NCBI GenBank assembly: GCA_027493675.1
Contig: JAOSKI010000034.1
Span: 124,001-188,000 of the forward strand
Direction of reading: 5' to 3'
Source of the DNA: Microthrixaceae bacterium
GTDB taxonomy: Bacteria > Actinomycetota > Acidimicrobiia > Acidimicrobiales > Microtrichaceae
Length of the DNA: 64,000 nt
The notes under the pieces: generated by a model
Seen by the model: only the letters and a program-made list of their open reading frames with translations
Database searches by the model: none
Told to the model about the DNA's origin: nothing
Program-made: the position numbers and the translations under genes
Shown here: positions 39,566 through 49,222 of the stretch, one piece after another
How positions within the stretch are numbered: position 1 is the stretch's first letter
Layout: every line of letters begins with the position of its first letter

Positions 39566-40462
39566 GCCGCGGCGAGGTGGCGCGTCGCTGGCGCGGTCGA
39601 CTCGACGCGGCACTCGATGATCCGGCGGATGGATCACCCGTACCCACCACGGAGGACCTTCCGGCACCGCCGGTCTCCGAGCGCATCGCCTTGCACGAGG
39701 CTTCGGCGGCGTGTCCCAGGGGAGCGATGGCGCCTGACCCACAGCGTTTCGATGCGTCGGGGAGCTTCGTGGAGGCGACGTTCACCGCGACCCGCGAGGT
39801 CGCCCTGGTGGCGCTGCGCAACGCGGCGCCGGGGAGCACCCCGGTGGAGATGGTGGAGTCCGCCCTTTCACGCCCCGAGGCCCTGCGTTCGGGTGTCGCA
39901 GACTGGATCCAGCGGGTCGACCGCGCCGCTCTGGCAACGCTTCGCAACTCGGCGGTCGCATGGGTGACCGATGCCATGGCGGTGGGTGCGCGCCGTGGAA
40001 TGCCCGAATGGTGGCGCCTGCGTTGCTCCGTCATCGTGTGGACGACCGGGGAGTGACGATCTGCGCAGCGACAGACGCCGTCCGACGTCACCAGCAGGTG
40101 GTTCATCTGCTGGTGACGCGTCCCAGAGAAGGCGTCACCGACCGGCGCTGGCAGGCCGGGTGGCGCTCCTGTGGGCGATCGTGCATGGTGAGGAGGTGGC
40201 GTCGGTGACGCTGGGCATGCGCGATTCGTTCGATCGCAGACGATTCGAGATCGACGAAGCCCTCCGCGAGGAGTCCGTCGGTGACGCGGTGGACGACATC
40301 CGATGGGCACAGAGGCCCTCGACCGCGCCTCTCGTCCCCGGAGCCCAGTGTCGGTACTGCGTGTTGTTGGACCAGTGTCCCGATGGTGTGGCCACAGTCA
40401 GGTCCAATCGCCGCTACCCGTTCCCTGCGGCCTCCGCTGTGGTCTCGGATCCCACTATGTAG
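39562..40462 (+). CDS. Partner protein with the same Fe-S clamp, degenerate nuclease core (two frameshifts)
   Basis: A protein of about 300 aa overlapping the nuclease gene. It shows the same outline: an early Cys (HEASAACPRGA) and a late Cys-x2-Cys-x5-Cys (QCRYCVLLDQCP). Shifts near 40035 and 40165 break the middle. The expected nuclease strand reads VHLLVTRPREG, where an Asp/Glu-x-Lys would be needed, so it may be catalytically dead. The two proteins may form a heterodimer like other active/inactive nuclease pairs. The 3' end overlaps the convergent thioesterase by 49 bases, so the exact end is uncertain. Confidence 0.6.
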
Positions 40463-40890
40463 ATGAGGTGCCCGCTCGCCACGACCACTGATGTGGAGGT
40501 CGTGACCTCCACATCGCAGAACACGACACGCTTGCCGCGGCGGGTCACCCAGCCTTCGGCCACGAGGTCCTCCTTGCGGACGGGGCCCAGGTAGCGCACC
40601 GACATCTCGATCGTGGAGAAGGGCCGCGGCGTCGAGTAGGCAGTTCCGATCGCCGGCACCACGACGGTGTCGATGAGCGTGGAGATCGCACCACCGTGCA
40701 TCAGTCCCTGGGGCTGGTTCAGCTCGGAGCGCCACGGGAGGCGCATGCGTGCGTAGTCACGCCGTAGCTCCTCGACGGTGATGCCCAGCAACTGGGGGAA
40801 GTACGTCCTGTCGTCCCACTTCAGGAAGTCCTCCCAGCGCGCCAGCACCGATGAGGGCAGGAGGTCGAAGCGTTGAGCCCGCGTAGACAT
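40414..40890 (-). CDS. PaaI-type hotdog thioesterase
   Basis: An intact 158-residue hotdog-fold protein. NQPQGLMHGGAISTLIDTVVVPAIG is the catalytic helix region of PaaI-like thioesterases (HGG then Asp on the helix), with SVRYLGPVRKEDLVAEGWVTRRGKRV as the following strands. It probably hydrolyses aromatic or steroid acyl-CoA esters to free CoA. It is divergent from fadA6. Confidence 0.88.
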   Translation of the reverse strand: MSTRAQRFDLLPSSVLARWEDFLKWDDRTYFPQLLGITVEELRRDYARMRLPWRSELNQPQGLMHGGAISTLIDTVVVPAIGTAYSTPRPFSTIEMSVRYLGPVRKEDLVAEGWVTRRGKRVVFCDVEVTTSTSVVVASGHLIYIVGSETTAEAAGNG

Positions 40891-41113
40891 GACGACATTG
40901 TTGTCGAAATCCCCTCACCGGTGACGCCCGGAGCGCTCGCGGGGAGCCATCAGCCGGATCCGGGTGTTCGGCTCACGGTCGCGCTGCCGTCCGGGATCGG
41001 GCCCCGGATCGTTGTAGGGCACCGACGGGAAGTACCGTGGCCCACAGCGGCCCTCCTTGAAGGTTGGGCGAAGAGGAACCCCGTCGGCGAACGGGAACAC
41101 CAGGAGGATCGCA

Positions 41114-42261
41114 GTGGCAGAGGCCTACATCATCGATGCAGTCAGGAGCCCGGTGGGTCGTCGCGGTGGAGGGTTGTCCGGTGTGCACCCGGCGGATCTG
41201 GGGGCGCACTCGATCGGCGCGCTCATGGAGCGCACCGGGGTGGATCCCGCTGCGGTGGAGGACGTCGTGTTCGGGTGTGTGGACACGATCGGCCCACAGG
41301 CAGGCGACATCGCCCGCACCTGCTGGCTGGCCGCGGGGATGCCCGAGCACGTGCCGGGCACGACGGTCGATCGTCAGTGCGGCTCCTCCCAACAGGCGGT
41401 GCACTTCGCCGCCCAGGCGGTCCTCTCGGGCACATGTGACCTCGTGGTGGCGGGCGGGGTGCAGAACATGTCGGCGATCCCCATCTCGGCGGCCATGTAT
41501 GCCGGCCAGGCTCATGGGTTCGACGATCCCTTCTCGGGTTCGCAGGGGTGGCGGAAGCGTTACGGGGACCAGGCGGTGGACCAGTTCAACGGCGCCGAGA
41601 TGATCGCGCGGGACTGGGGGATAAGCCGCAGGACATGGAGGAGTTCGCGGTCACCAGCCACAATCGTGCGATCACGGCACGCTCGGAGGGGCGCTTCGAG
41701 GCCGAGATAGTCCCTCTCGACGGAGTCACCGAGGACGAAGGTCCTCGCGAGCCCGACCTGGACAAGATCCGCAGCCTGAAGCCGCTCGTCGAGGGCGGTC
41801 GTCTCACAGCGGCGTTGGCGTCGCAGATCTCCGATGCGTCAGCAGCGATCCTCCTGGCCTCTGAGCAGGCGGTGAAGGACCATGGGCTCACCCCCAGGGC
41901 GCGGGTTCATCACATCTCGGTGCGTGGTGAGGACCCGATCCGGATGCTCTCCGCTCCGATTCCTGCCACCAGGTACGCCCTGGAGCGAGCGCGAATGACC
42001 ATGGACGACATCGACCTGGTCGAGATCAACGAGGCGTTCGCCTCGGTGGTGCTGGCCTGGGAGTCCGAACTCGGCGTGGATCACGCAAAGGTGAACGTCA
42101 ACGGTGGAGCCATCGCTCTCGGCCACCCTCTCGGCGCCACCGGCGCTCGCCTGATGACCACCCTGCTCAACGAGCTGGAGCGCACCGGTGGTCGCTACGG
42201 CCTTCAGACGATGTGTGAAGGCGGGGGCCAGGCGAACGTCACGATCATCGAGCGCTTGTAG
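41114..42261 (+). CDS. fadA6: FadA6-type acetyl-CoA acetyltransferase (one frameshift)
   Basis: A thiolase of about 382 aa closely following mycobacterial FadA6, the beta-ketothiolase of the HIP pathway. The nucleophile Cys lies in [37 protein letters not shown] follows, and the C-terminal catalytic motifs are [19 protein letters not shown] (His) and [15 protein letters not shown] (Cys). A shift near 41620 joins IARDWG to [19 protein letters not shown] at 41114 has AGGAGG. The 3' end is the first unit of an 86-bp triplication. Confidence 0.92.
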
Positions 42262-42483
42262 TTGTGTGCGGTTCGGCTGTGGGTAGTTCGCCCTCGGCGG
42301 AGCCGAGCAGTGTGATTGCGAACGTCACGATCATCGAGCGCTTGTAGTTGTGTGCGGTTCGGCTGTGGGTAGTTCGCCCTCGGCGGAGCCGAGCAGTGTG
42401 ATTGCGAACGTCACGATCATCGAGCGCTTGTAGTTGTGTGCGGTTCGGCTGTGGGTTGTTCGCCCTCGGCGGAGCCGAGCAGC
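42232..42483. repeat. Three tandem 86-bp units carrying a stop codon and a hairpin
   Basis: The sequence at 42232 repeats at 42318 and 42404 (period 86, the last unit cut short, one base changed in unit 3). Each unit starts with the last nine codons of fadA6 including TAG and ends with the stem CTCGGC-GGA-GCCGAG, a likely terminator. The first unit is the gene end itself and the others are downstream copies. They face the convergent small lipoprotein gene. Confidence 0.95.
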
Positions 42484-42630
42484 TCAGCCGTTGCAGATGG
42501 GGAAGACCAGCACAATGACGCAGGTCCTACCAGAGGAGTCTGCATAGAAACCTCCACACCCGGGGAGGACGGCGGCGGCACCGCCGAGCGCGAGGAGCGC
42601 GGCGGCTGTTTTCATGCGTAGTTTGCTCAT
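42484..42630 (-). CDS. 48-residue lipoprotein
   Basis: A short gene starting MSKLRMKTAAALLALGG and reaching lipobox LPGC at about residue 25. The mature part is only about 24 residues and contains two more Cys (FYADSSGRTC and VFPICNG), probably a disulfide. The signal peptide is textbook, the stop is immediately at the edge of the 86-bp repeats, and the codon use is consistent with the rest of the window. Function unknown. It is too short for most automatic callers. Confidence 0.65.
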   Translation of the reverse strand: MSKLRMKTAAALLALGGAAAVLPGCGGFYADSSGRTCVIVLVFPICNG

Positions 42631-42794
42631 GGCCGGATCCTATGCACATCGCAGAGGCTTCCGCTGACTTGTTGAGCGGTCGCGCAACTCGACGGCACTG
42701 TGGCCGCTCGTGGGAGTGCCGTTGTGGCAGACAAACGGTGAAGTTCCCTCCCAGGATGCCGATGGAATCCCAGGCGGTATTCGGCCGCTCACCT

Positions 42795-43508
42795 ATGGCG
42801 GACCAGACAGACACCGGAACCCGGGCTTCTCCTTCTCACTCGCCTGAGAGCGCGCGGCTCGTCGACCCCACCGGCAGGGCCGCAATCGACGTGTCGCTGG
42901 GCTTCATGGTGGACGAGAGCGAGCCAGGTAGGGCTGCGGGGCTGTGTGACGCGGTCACGACTTCCGTTCCGCCCGGTGTGAGGGTGGAGTTCCTGGTTCT
43001 CGACGATCACACCAACCCGAGGCGTCGGGAACTGGTCGGAGTCGTGGATCAGCATGGAGACGCCGTGCGTCTGGTACCGAGACCTGCCGAGGAGGGGTGT
43101 GTTCTTCTCGAAGCCGTGAGCCAGTCGTCGCAGAGCGATTTCGTCGTGCTCGCCTTCGGTGATCCAGTGCCGTGGGGCGTCGTCTCCTCGGCGCTGGGCG
43201 AGTTGTGGGCTGATGGAGCCGATGTGGTGGCGGTCGGTGGGGTAGGTGCCGGTGCTGCGTTCCCCTCCAAGGAGGCAGGGCTTCACGAGCACCTTGCTGA
43301 GTGCGTCGGGCTGACCGATACCACCGAGCGCGGCGGCGACGGCGGCCATGGTCGGTTCGTGCTTCTGCGACGCTGGGCTGCGAGATGGCTGTTCGGCGAG
43401 ATCCCCCGGGGCGCAGATGTGCGTGAGGAGCTGGCGGACAGGGCCCGGCTCCTGGGGCTCCGGATGTTGGTGTTGGATGCCCACGGCAGGCCGGTCACTC
43501 GTTCCTGA
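42795..43508 (+). CDS. Glycosyltransferase-2-like fold protein, function uncertain
   Basis: A 237-residue intact protein. SLGFMVDESEPGRAAGLCDAV, VRVEFLVLDDHTNPRRRELVG, EAVSQSSQSDFVVLAFGD and ELWADGADVVAVGG follow the strand and helix order of GT2 transferases. The DxD position reads FGDPVPW and the acceptor His/Trp motif is missing, so it may not be catalytic. ATG at 42795 is the first codon after a run of weak upstream sequence. Unrelated in kind to the steroid genes around it. Confidence 0.55.
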   Translation: MADQTDTGTRASPSHSPESARLVDPTGRAAIDVSLGFMVDESEPGRAAGLCDAVTTSVPPGVRVEFLVLDDHTNPRRRELVGVVDQHGDAVRLVPRPAEEGCVLLEAVSQSSQSDFVVLAFGDPVPWGVVSSALGELWADGADVVAVGGVGAGAAFPSKEAGLHEHLAECVGLTDTTERGGDGGHGRFVLLRRWAARWLFGEIPRGADVREELADRARLLGLRMLVLDAHGRPVTRS

Positions 43509-43599
43509 GTCCCAGCGGGTACAGGAATACACCGGGTCCTGCTCGCCGCCACGAACCATATGATGATCGGGACCTGACCTGGAGGGTGACGAGGCGATC

Positions 43600-44470
43600 A
43601 TGAACGGCGAACCGAATCCTGTCGGCGAACCCGGTGACGCGGCACGCCAACCGGTGGGCGGTGAGATGCTCCTGGGACGCACCGCACTGGTCACCGGGAT
43701 CGGCCCGGGGATGGGCCGCGACATGGCGTTGGGGCTTGCTGCCCAGGGTGCCGATGTGGCGATGCTGGGTCGTTCGGAGCGTCACATTCCAGGCGTGGCA
43801 CTCGAGATCGAGGCACTCGGCCGACGCGCGATGCAGCTGCAGGGCGACATCGGATCCACCGACGACTGCGCGCGTGTGGCCGATGAGTTGGCTGAGGCCT
43901 TCGACGGGCGTCTGGACATCCTCGTCAACTCGGCGTTCCACGGTGGGAACCACGTGCGTTTCGAGGACGCCGACCTGTCTCGCTGGCGCAAGCCCATGAC
44001 CGTCAACTACTTCGGCACCCTTCAGCTCACCCAGGCGGTGCTGCCGATGCTCAAGGCTGCGGCCCGGGCAAGCGGTGACGCCAGGATCGTGATGGTCAAC
44101 ACGATGTCGGTCCAGGACATCCAGGAGGCTCCGGGTCCTATGCGGCGTCCAAGGCGGCACTGGGTGCGGTCACCAAGGTCCTCGCGGTGGAGCTGGGCGA
44201 GTACGGGATCAGGGTGAACGCAGTGCACCCGGGTTACATCTGGGGCGACATGGTGAAGCTCTACTTCGATTGGCAGGCCGAGCAGCGAGGTCCGGATACC
44301 ACCTGGGAGGACATCTACCGCGAGCGTGCCTCCGAGACGGCGCTCGGCTACTTGCCGCACTCCTCGGAGATCGCCGGAAGCGTGGTGTACCTCGCCTCCC
44401 GCTCGCGCGCTGTGTCACCGGTGTGGCCATTCCGGTGAACTCGGGCCACTGGATGCCTCCCTCCGCGTGA
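43600..44470 (+). CDS. Short-chain dehydrogenase/reductase (frameshifted)
   Basis: An SDR of about 290 aa. TGIGPGMGRDMALGLAAQGADVAMLGR is the cofactor site, DILVNSAFHGG the central motif, and the catalytic YAASKAALG is exposed in the next frame after a shift near 44135. A further shift near 44400 leads to CVTGVAIPVNSGHWMPPSA. The loop VNAVHPGYIWGDMVKLYFDW is longer than usual. Probably a hydroxyacyl-CoA or hydroxysteroid dehydrogenase of the island; substrate unknown. Confidence 0.82.
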
Positions 44471-44493
44471 GCGCACCCTCCCCCGTACCCCCT

Positions 44494-44554
44494 CCAGGCG
44501 AACTGTCCGGTGTGGTGCGCGGATTCCGCGGCTGACGCCAGACAGTTCGCCTGG
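44494..44554. terminator. Convergent terminator with a long loop
   Basis: CCAGGCGAACTGTC (44494-44507) and its exact complement (44541-44554) flank a 33-base loop between the SDR end and the convergent LapA-like gene. The 14-bp stem is perfect. Confidence 0.7.
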
Positions 44555-44566
44555 GTTGGGTTGGGG

Positions 44567-44842
44567 TCAGCGGCGCTTGTACTTGGCCTTCGCCCTGCGT
44601 GAGCCGAGCAGCATGCCCACCCCCACGCCGAGCAGCGCCGTGATGGACAGCACGAGCCACATCGGGAGCTCCACGGAGACGAACACGAGCGACACCGGGA
44701 CCGTCTTGCTGTTTGCGGCGATGAACACGATCAACAGGATCGTGACGATTCCGCCGCCGATCTGTCGCCCACTCGGCCTGAACCCTCCTGAGGCCCCGTC
44801 GGGTTCTCCCGGGAGGTGGTCCGATTCACCCATGTTGCGCAT
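44567..44842 (-). CDS. LapA-domain (DUF1049) membrane protein
   Basis: A 91-residue protein with two membrane helices (GGGIVTILLIVFIAANSKTV and MWLVLSITALLGVGVGMLLGS) separated by SLVFVSVELP, the LapA/DUF1049 layout, and a basic tail RRAKAKYKRR. The start at 44842 has AGGAGCTC and an N-terminus MRNMGESDHLPG. In Gram-negatives LapA assists lipopolysaccharide assembly; in actinobacteria the role is unknown. Confidence 0.82.
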   Translation of the reverse strand: MRNMGESDHLPGEPDGASGGFRPSGRQIGGGIVTILLIVFIAANSKTVPVSLVFVSVELPMWLVLSITALLGVGVGMLLGSRRAKAKYKRR

Positions 44843-44901
44843 CTGAGCTCCTGGTTGGTGCGGTGCGGGCCCGCCGAAGGGTTGCACCTCGGGGTGCGGG
44901 T

Positions 44902-45739
44902 TCAACGTAGTGCGGCCAGGAGGTCGGCCTGCTGCTCCAGAGCAGCGAGCACTTCGTTCGCGGGACCCGCAGGCAGCCTGAACACGCACTCGTGCACTCC
45001 GATGGATGCGAAATGTTCGATCTTCTCAGGGGTCGGATGTGATCCGAAGGGGATCACACGCACAGCGTCAGGGTCACGTCCTGCAGTCCGGAGCGCGGCG
45101 TGGTAGCTCGGGATGGCCTCTGCGAGTCCGCTGCCACCGATGGGGATCCAACCATCGGCGTACTCGACGAGATGCTCCATGAGCTTCGGCCCCATCCCGC
45201 CGCCGAGGAGGATCGGGATCGGAACCGTGGGCTTGGGCCACGACCAGGAGGTGGCGATGTCGACGAACTCGCCGCGGAAGCTCGCTTCGTCGTGGGACCA
45301 CAGAGCTCATGGCCAGTACGTGCTCCCTGGCCACGAAGCGGCGTCGGGCGAAGTCGACCCCGTGCTGTTCGATCTCGTCGCGGTTCCACCCGAACCCGAT
45401 TCCCACCTCCAAGCGACCACCCGAGAGGTTCTGGAGCGTCGCGAGGGCCTTGGCGGTCACAATCGGCTCGCGCTGAGCTGCGAGGAGGACTCCGGTGCCA
45501 AGGTGTATCCGTGAGGTGAGGGCCGCTGCTGCCGCAAGCGCCACGAGCGGGTCGACCGATCGTCGGTACTCCTCGGGGAGCTCGTCCTCGCCGGTCGGCG
45601 GCGGTGTCAGGCGTGATGTCGGAATATGGGTGTGCTCGGGGATCCACAGCGAGTCGAAGCCGTGTTCCTCGGCGGCAACGGCGAGCTCGGGAACGCCGAT
45701 CGTCTGGTCGGTGGAGAAGATCGTCACACCGAGGCGCAT
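44902..45739 (-). CDS. LLM-class F420-dependent oxidoreductase (frameshifted)
   Basis: A luciferase-like oxidoreductase of about 280 aa. MRLGVTIFSTDQTIGVPELAVAAEEHGFDSLWIPEHTHIP and LGTGVLLAAQREPIVTAKALATL are F420-LLM signatures. A shift near 45295 leads to the frame PTVPIPILLGGGMGPKLMEHLVEYADGWIPIG. It is divergent from an SDR across operator site 3, so it is likely part of the same regulon. Reaction unknown. Confidence 0.85.
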
Positions 45740-45829
45740 GGTCGGCTCCTTTCGATCAGGTCGGCGTCTTGGTCCACCCGATGGGGGCGGCCCGGGATCG
45801 TGCTTGGAGAGTACCCGGTTTGGCCGGGG

Positions 45830-45848
45830 ATCTGACGGGGTGTCAGAT
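45830..45848. promoter_or_regulatory. Steroid-island palindrome, site 3
   Basis: ATCTGACGGGGTGTCAGAT is a perfect 7-bp-arm inverted repeat (spacer 5) lying 7 bp before the SDR start at 45856, overlapping the probable -10 region and start of transcription, and about 90 bp from the divergent LLM start. Confidence 0.78.
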
Positions 45849-45855
45849 TCTTGGT

Positions 45856-46766
45856 ATGGGAATCTGCGACGGACGTTCGGTGATCGTGACTGGTGCGGGG
45901 CGCGGCCTCGGTAGAGCCCACGCGTTGGCGTTGGCGCACTCCGGTGCGTCGGTGGTGGTCAACGACCTCGGGGTCGCCCAGGACGGAAGTGACCCGTCGG
46001 ACACCCCCGCACAGCAGGTCGTCGATGAGATCACCGCCGCCGGCGGAACCGCGGTGGTCTCACGGCACGACGTGGCCGACTGGGATGCCGCGGGGGAGAT
46101 GGTGCAGCTCGCGATCGAGTCCTTCGGGGGGCTGCACGCGGTGGTGAACAACGCGGGAATCGTGCGGGACCGCATGTTCGTGAACTCCGAGGAGGCCGAG
46201 TGGGAGGCCGTCCTACGGGTGCACGTGATGGGCCACGCCGCTCCCTCACGCCACGCCGCGTCGTACTGGCGGGCGCGCTCCAAGGCGGGCGAGACCAACG
46301 ATGCGCGGATCATCAACACCTCGTCGGGGGCAGGGTTGATGGGTTCGGTAGCCCAGGCCGCGTACAGCGCGGCCAAGGGCGCGATCGCCTCCATGACCCC
46401 TGGTTCAGGCGGCGGAGCTCGGTCGCATCGGGGTGACCGCCAACGCCCTGGCTCCCGCTGCACGGACGCGGATGACCGAGGAGGCGTTCGCCGACATGAT
46501 GGCCGAGGTGGAAGACGGCGCCTTCGACGCGCATGGACCCAGCGAACGTGTCGCCGCTGGTGGTGTGGCTCGCCTCAGCGGAGTCGGCCGGGGTCACGGG
46601 CAGGGTCTTCGAAGCCGAAGGCGGTATCGTGGGGATCGCCGAGGGCTACCGGCACGGTCCTCGCGTCGACAAGGGTGCGCGCTGGGAACCCGAGGAGCTC
46701 ACCTCGGTGGTGGCCGACCTGCTGTCGCAGGCCACCGATCCCACACCGGTGTACGGCGCGAGCTGA
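45856..46766 (+). CDS. Short-chain dehydrogenase, Rv3548c-like (two frameshifts)
   Basis: An SDR of about 303 aa of the multifunctional-enzyme type. SVIVTGAGRGLGRAHALALAHSG, VVVNDLGVAQDGSD, GGLHAVVNNAGIVRDRMF, ARIINTSSGAGLMGSVAQAAYSAAKGAIASMT and, after shifts near 46400 and 46533, ANVSPLVVWLASAESAGVTGRVFE follow mycobacterial Rv3548c closely, as I recall it. That gene is in the KstR2 regulon beside echA20 and ipdAB. Probably a hydroxyacyl-CoA dehydrogenase in C/D-ring degradation. No ribosome site is visible. Confidence 0.86.
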
Positions 46767-46789
46767 GCGCCTTCGCTCGACAACGCCGC

Positions 46790-47201
46790 TCAGTTGAGAA
46801 CGGACGGGTCGTCGAGATGCCTCGGCATCATCGGCCCGGGACGTTCGGAGCCCATGGCAGTGATGCGGTTGCGCTCGTCGACGAACACCACCTTCGGAAG
46901 GTGGGTCGCGGCCTGCGCGGTGTCCATCTCGCCGAAGGTGGCCACGATCACCATGTCACCGGGTGACACTAGGTGCGCTGCGGCTCCGTTGATGACACGA
47001 CCCCCGACCCCCTGGGCCCTTCGAGCGCGTAGGTCTCCAAGCGGTTGCCGTTGGTGACGTTCCAGATCCGGACCTCCTCGTGAGGGAGGATTCCCGCAGC
47101 ATCCAGGAGGTCCGCGTCGATGGTCACCGATCCTCGTACTCCAGGTCCGCCTGGGTGACGGTGGCACGGTGGATCTTGCCGAGGAACATGCGACGTCGCA
47201 C
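46790..47201 (-). CDS. panD: PanD, aspartate 1-decarboxylase (two frameshifts)
   Basis: PanD makes beta-alanine for pantothenate and Co[20 protein letters not shown] is followed, after a shift near 47125, by [20 protein letters not shown], restoring the Gly-Ser self-cleavage site that forms the pyruvoyl cofactor. [36 protein letters not shown] and VFVDERNRI complete the family. A second shift is near 47015. GTG at 47201 behind AGGGAGG is preferred to the ATG at 47189. A CoA-precursor gene inside an acyl-CoA island is functionally sensible. Confidence 0.9.
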
Positions 47202-47342
47202 GATGACCTCCCTTTGTCGGGTCGCGCCCCTTGGGTGCGCGCTCGACACAACGCTACCAGTGGGCTGGTGTCCGCCAGAAGGCGGGCGCCTCACGCACGA
47301 GGCACCCGCCGACGGTGAGCCGGCACAGGGCCGTTCCGCTGG

Positions 47343-48549
47343 TCAGCTCAGGCGCTCGATGATCATCGCCATGCCCTGGCCGCCACCAACGCACATCGTC
47401 TCGAGGCCGAAGGTGGCATCTGACTCCTGGAGGTTGTGGATGAGCGTGGTCATGATCCGCGCGCCCGTCATGCCGAACGGGTGGCCCAGGGCGATCGAGC
47501 CGCCGCGGGTGTTCAACTTGTCCCATTCCACGCCGAGCTGGTCGGCCGAGGGGGATCACCTGGGCGGCGAACGCCTCGTTGATCTCGACCAGGTCGATGT
47601 CGTCGATCGACATCCCTGCTCGGGCCAGTGCCTTGCGGCTCGCCTCCACGGGCCCCATGCCCATGATCTCGGGGTTCAGCCCGGTGGCGGCCGACGACAC
47701 GACGCGTGCCAGCGGGGTCAGCCCGAGGGCCTTGGCCTTGGTGTCGCTCATCACGATCACCGCGGCGGCGCCGTCATTGAGTGGGCAGGCGTTGCCGGCG
47801 GTGACCGTGCCGTCGGGCCGGAACACGGGGCTGAGCCCGCTGATCTTCTCGAGGGTGGTCCCTGCACGGATGCCGTCGTCCGCGGTGACCTCGCCCTCGG
47901 GCGTGCTCACCGGGGTGATCTCGTGCTCCCAGAAGCCGGACTCGAGGCTCGCCTCGGCGCGGTTCTGGCTGAGCACGGCGAACTCGTCCTGGCGTTCACG
48001 GCTCACGTTCTCGAACTGCGCCACGTTCTCGGCCGTCTGACCCATCGCGATGTAGATGTCGGGCAGTCCAGCTGGTGGTTCCCAGGTGGGGGCACCGCCT
48101 TCGGAGCGCTTCAAGGTCCGTGCCTCGGCATCGGCGAACAGCGGGTTCCTCGGGCCGTCGGCGAGTTGCATGTGGACCATGTTCCGGCTGATGGTCTCCA
48201 CTCCGCCTGCGACGAACACCTCGCCGTCGCCCGCCTTGATCGCATGCGCGGCCATGCGGATGGTCATCAGCGACGAGGAGCAGTAGCGGTTGACGGTCAC
48301 CCCTGGGGTGTCGTCGAGGCCCGCCAGAAGTGCCGCCACCCGGCCGATGTTGTGACCCGATTCCCCTGCCGGCTGGCCGCAGCCCCAGAGAACGTCTTCG
48401 ATCTCCGCGACATCGAGGCCCGGTGCTTTGGCCAGCACAGACTTGATGGCGACCGCGGAGAGATCGTCGGGACGGATCTCCTTGAGTGAGCCCTTGCCGG
48501 CGCGTCCGATCGGGGTGCGGGCTGTGGCGACGATCACTGCTTCTGGCAT
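47343..48549 (-). CDS. Acetyl-CoA acetyltransferase (one frameshift)
   Basis: A degradative thiolase of about 402 aa. [20 protein letters not shown], the nucleophile region [31 protein letters not shown], and after a shift near 47550 [20 protein letters not shown] and [16 protein letters not shown]. It is distinct from FadA6 and more like FadA-type acetyltransferases. It is the last large gene of the fadE30-ipdF-maoC operon. Confidence 0.9.
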
Positions 48550-48709
48550 GGAGTTCCCTCTCGGTCGGTGGGGATGTCGGTCGGGTCCGGCCGTGGTGCC
48601 GGCCCGCAGCCCCAGAGGCTACCGACGGCCGACGCTCGGGACCATACCGCAGCACGTTGCTGTCGCACGCCTGGTCCGAGTGCCCGGTTGCTGCGGGGGT
48701 GCGGGTAGG

Positions 48710-49168
48710 TCAGGGTAGGAAGCGGCTGACGGTGTCTGCCACACAGGCCGGCTTGTCGGCGCCGGCCACCTCGAGCGTCACCCGCACCACCACCTGGACA
48801 CCGCCATTGACCTCCTCGGCGGACACCACGACACCCCTGGCGCGCACCTCGGACCCTGCGGGGACCGGCGATGGGAACCGCACCCGTTCCAGACCCACGT
48901 TGAGTCCTGCGGAGAACTGCTGCACGGTCAGCAACTCGGGCAGGAAGAGGTTCACCAACGACAGGGTCAGGTAGCCGTGCGCTATCGGCCCGCCGAAGGG
49001 CGACTCGGCCTTCGCTCGCTCGACGTCCACGTGGATCCACTGGTGGTCACCAGTTGCCTTCGCGAACAGGTCGATCCGATCCTGGTCGAGGGTGGTGTGC
49101 TCGGTCGGGCCGAGCTCCTTGCCGACGAGCTCCAGCAGTCCTTCGGGGTTTGCGACGGTGGTTGTCAT
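48710..49168 (-). CDS. MaoC-type enoyl-CoA hydratase
   Basis: An intact 152-residue hotdog-fold R-hydratase. DLFAKATGDHQWIHVDVERAKAESPFGGPIAHGYLTLSLV contains the Asp-x4-His catalytic motif and the overhang segment. It hydrates a 2-enoyl-CoA. It lies between ipdF and the thiolase. Confidence 0.9.
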   Translation of the reverse strand: MTTTVANPEGLLELVGKELGPTEHTTLDQDRIDLFAKATGDHQWIHVDVERAKAESPFGGPIAHGYLTLSLVNLFLPELLTVQQFSAGLNVGLERVRFPSPVPAGSEVRARGVVVSAEEVNGGVQVVVRVTLEVAGADKPACVADTVSRFLP

Positions 49169-49222
49169 GGGTCCTTCCCAGGTTGTCCGTGGCGTCGTGG
49201 ATCGGGTCCGGTCGACGCGGGC

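Noticed and set aside
40890-40912. Dyad CGACA-ttgt-TGTCG between the thioesterase and fadA6 as a fifth copy of the steroid palindrome.
   Set aside because: It lacks the TGACG-N3-CGTCA core and its spacing differs; it may be an unrelated operator.
42232-42483. Possible CRISPR array because of regular repeats.
   Set aside because: The units are contiguous with no unique spacers, and they copy a gene end.
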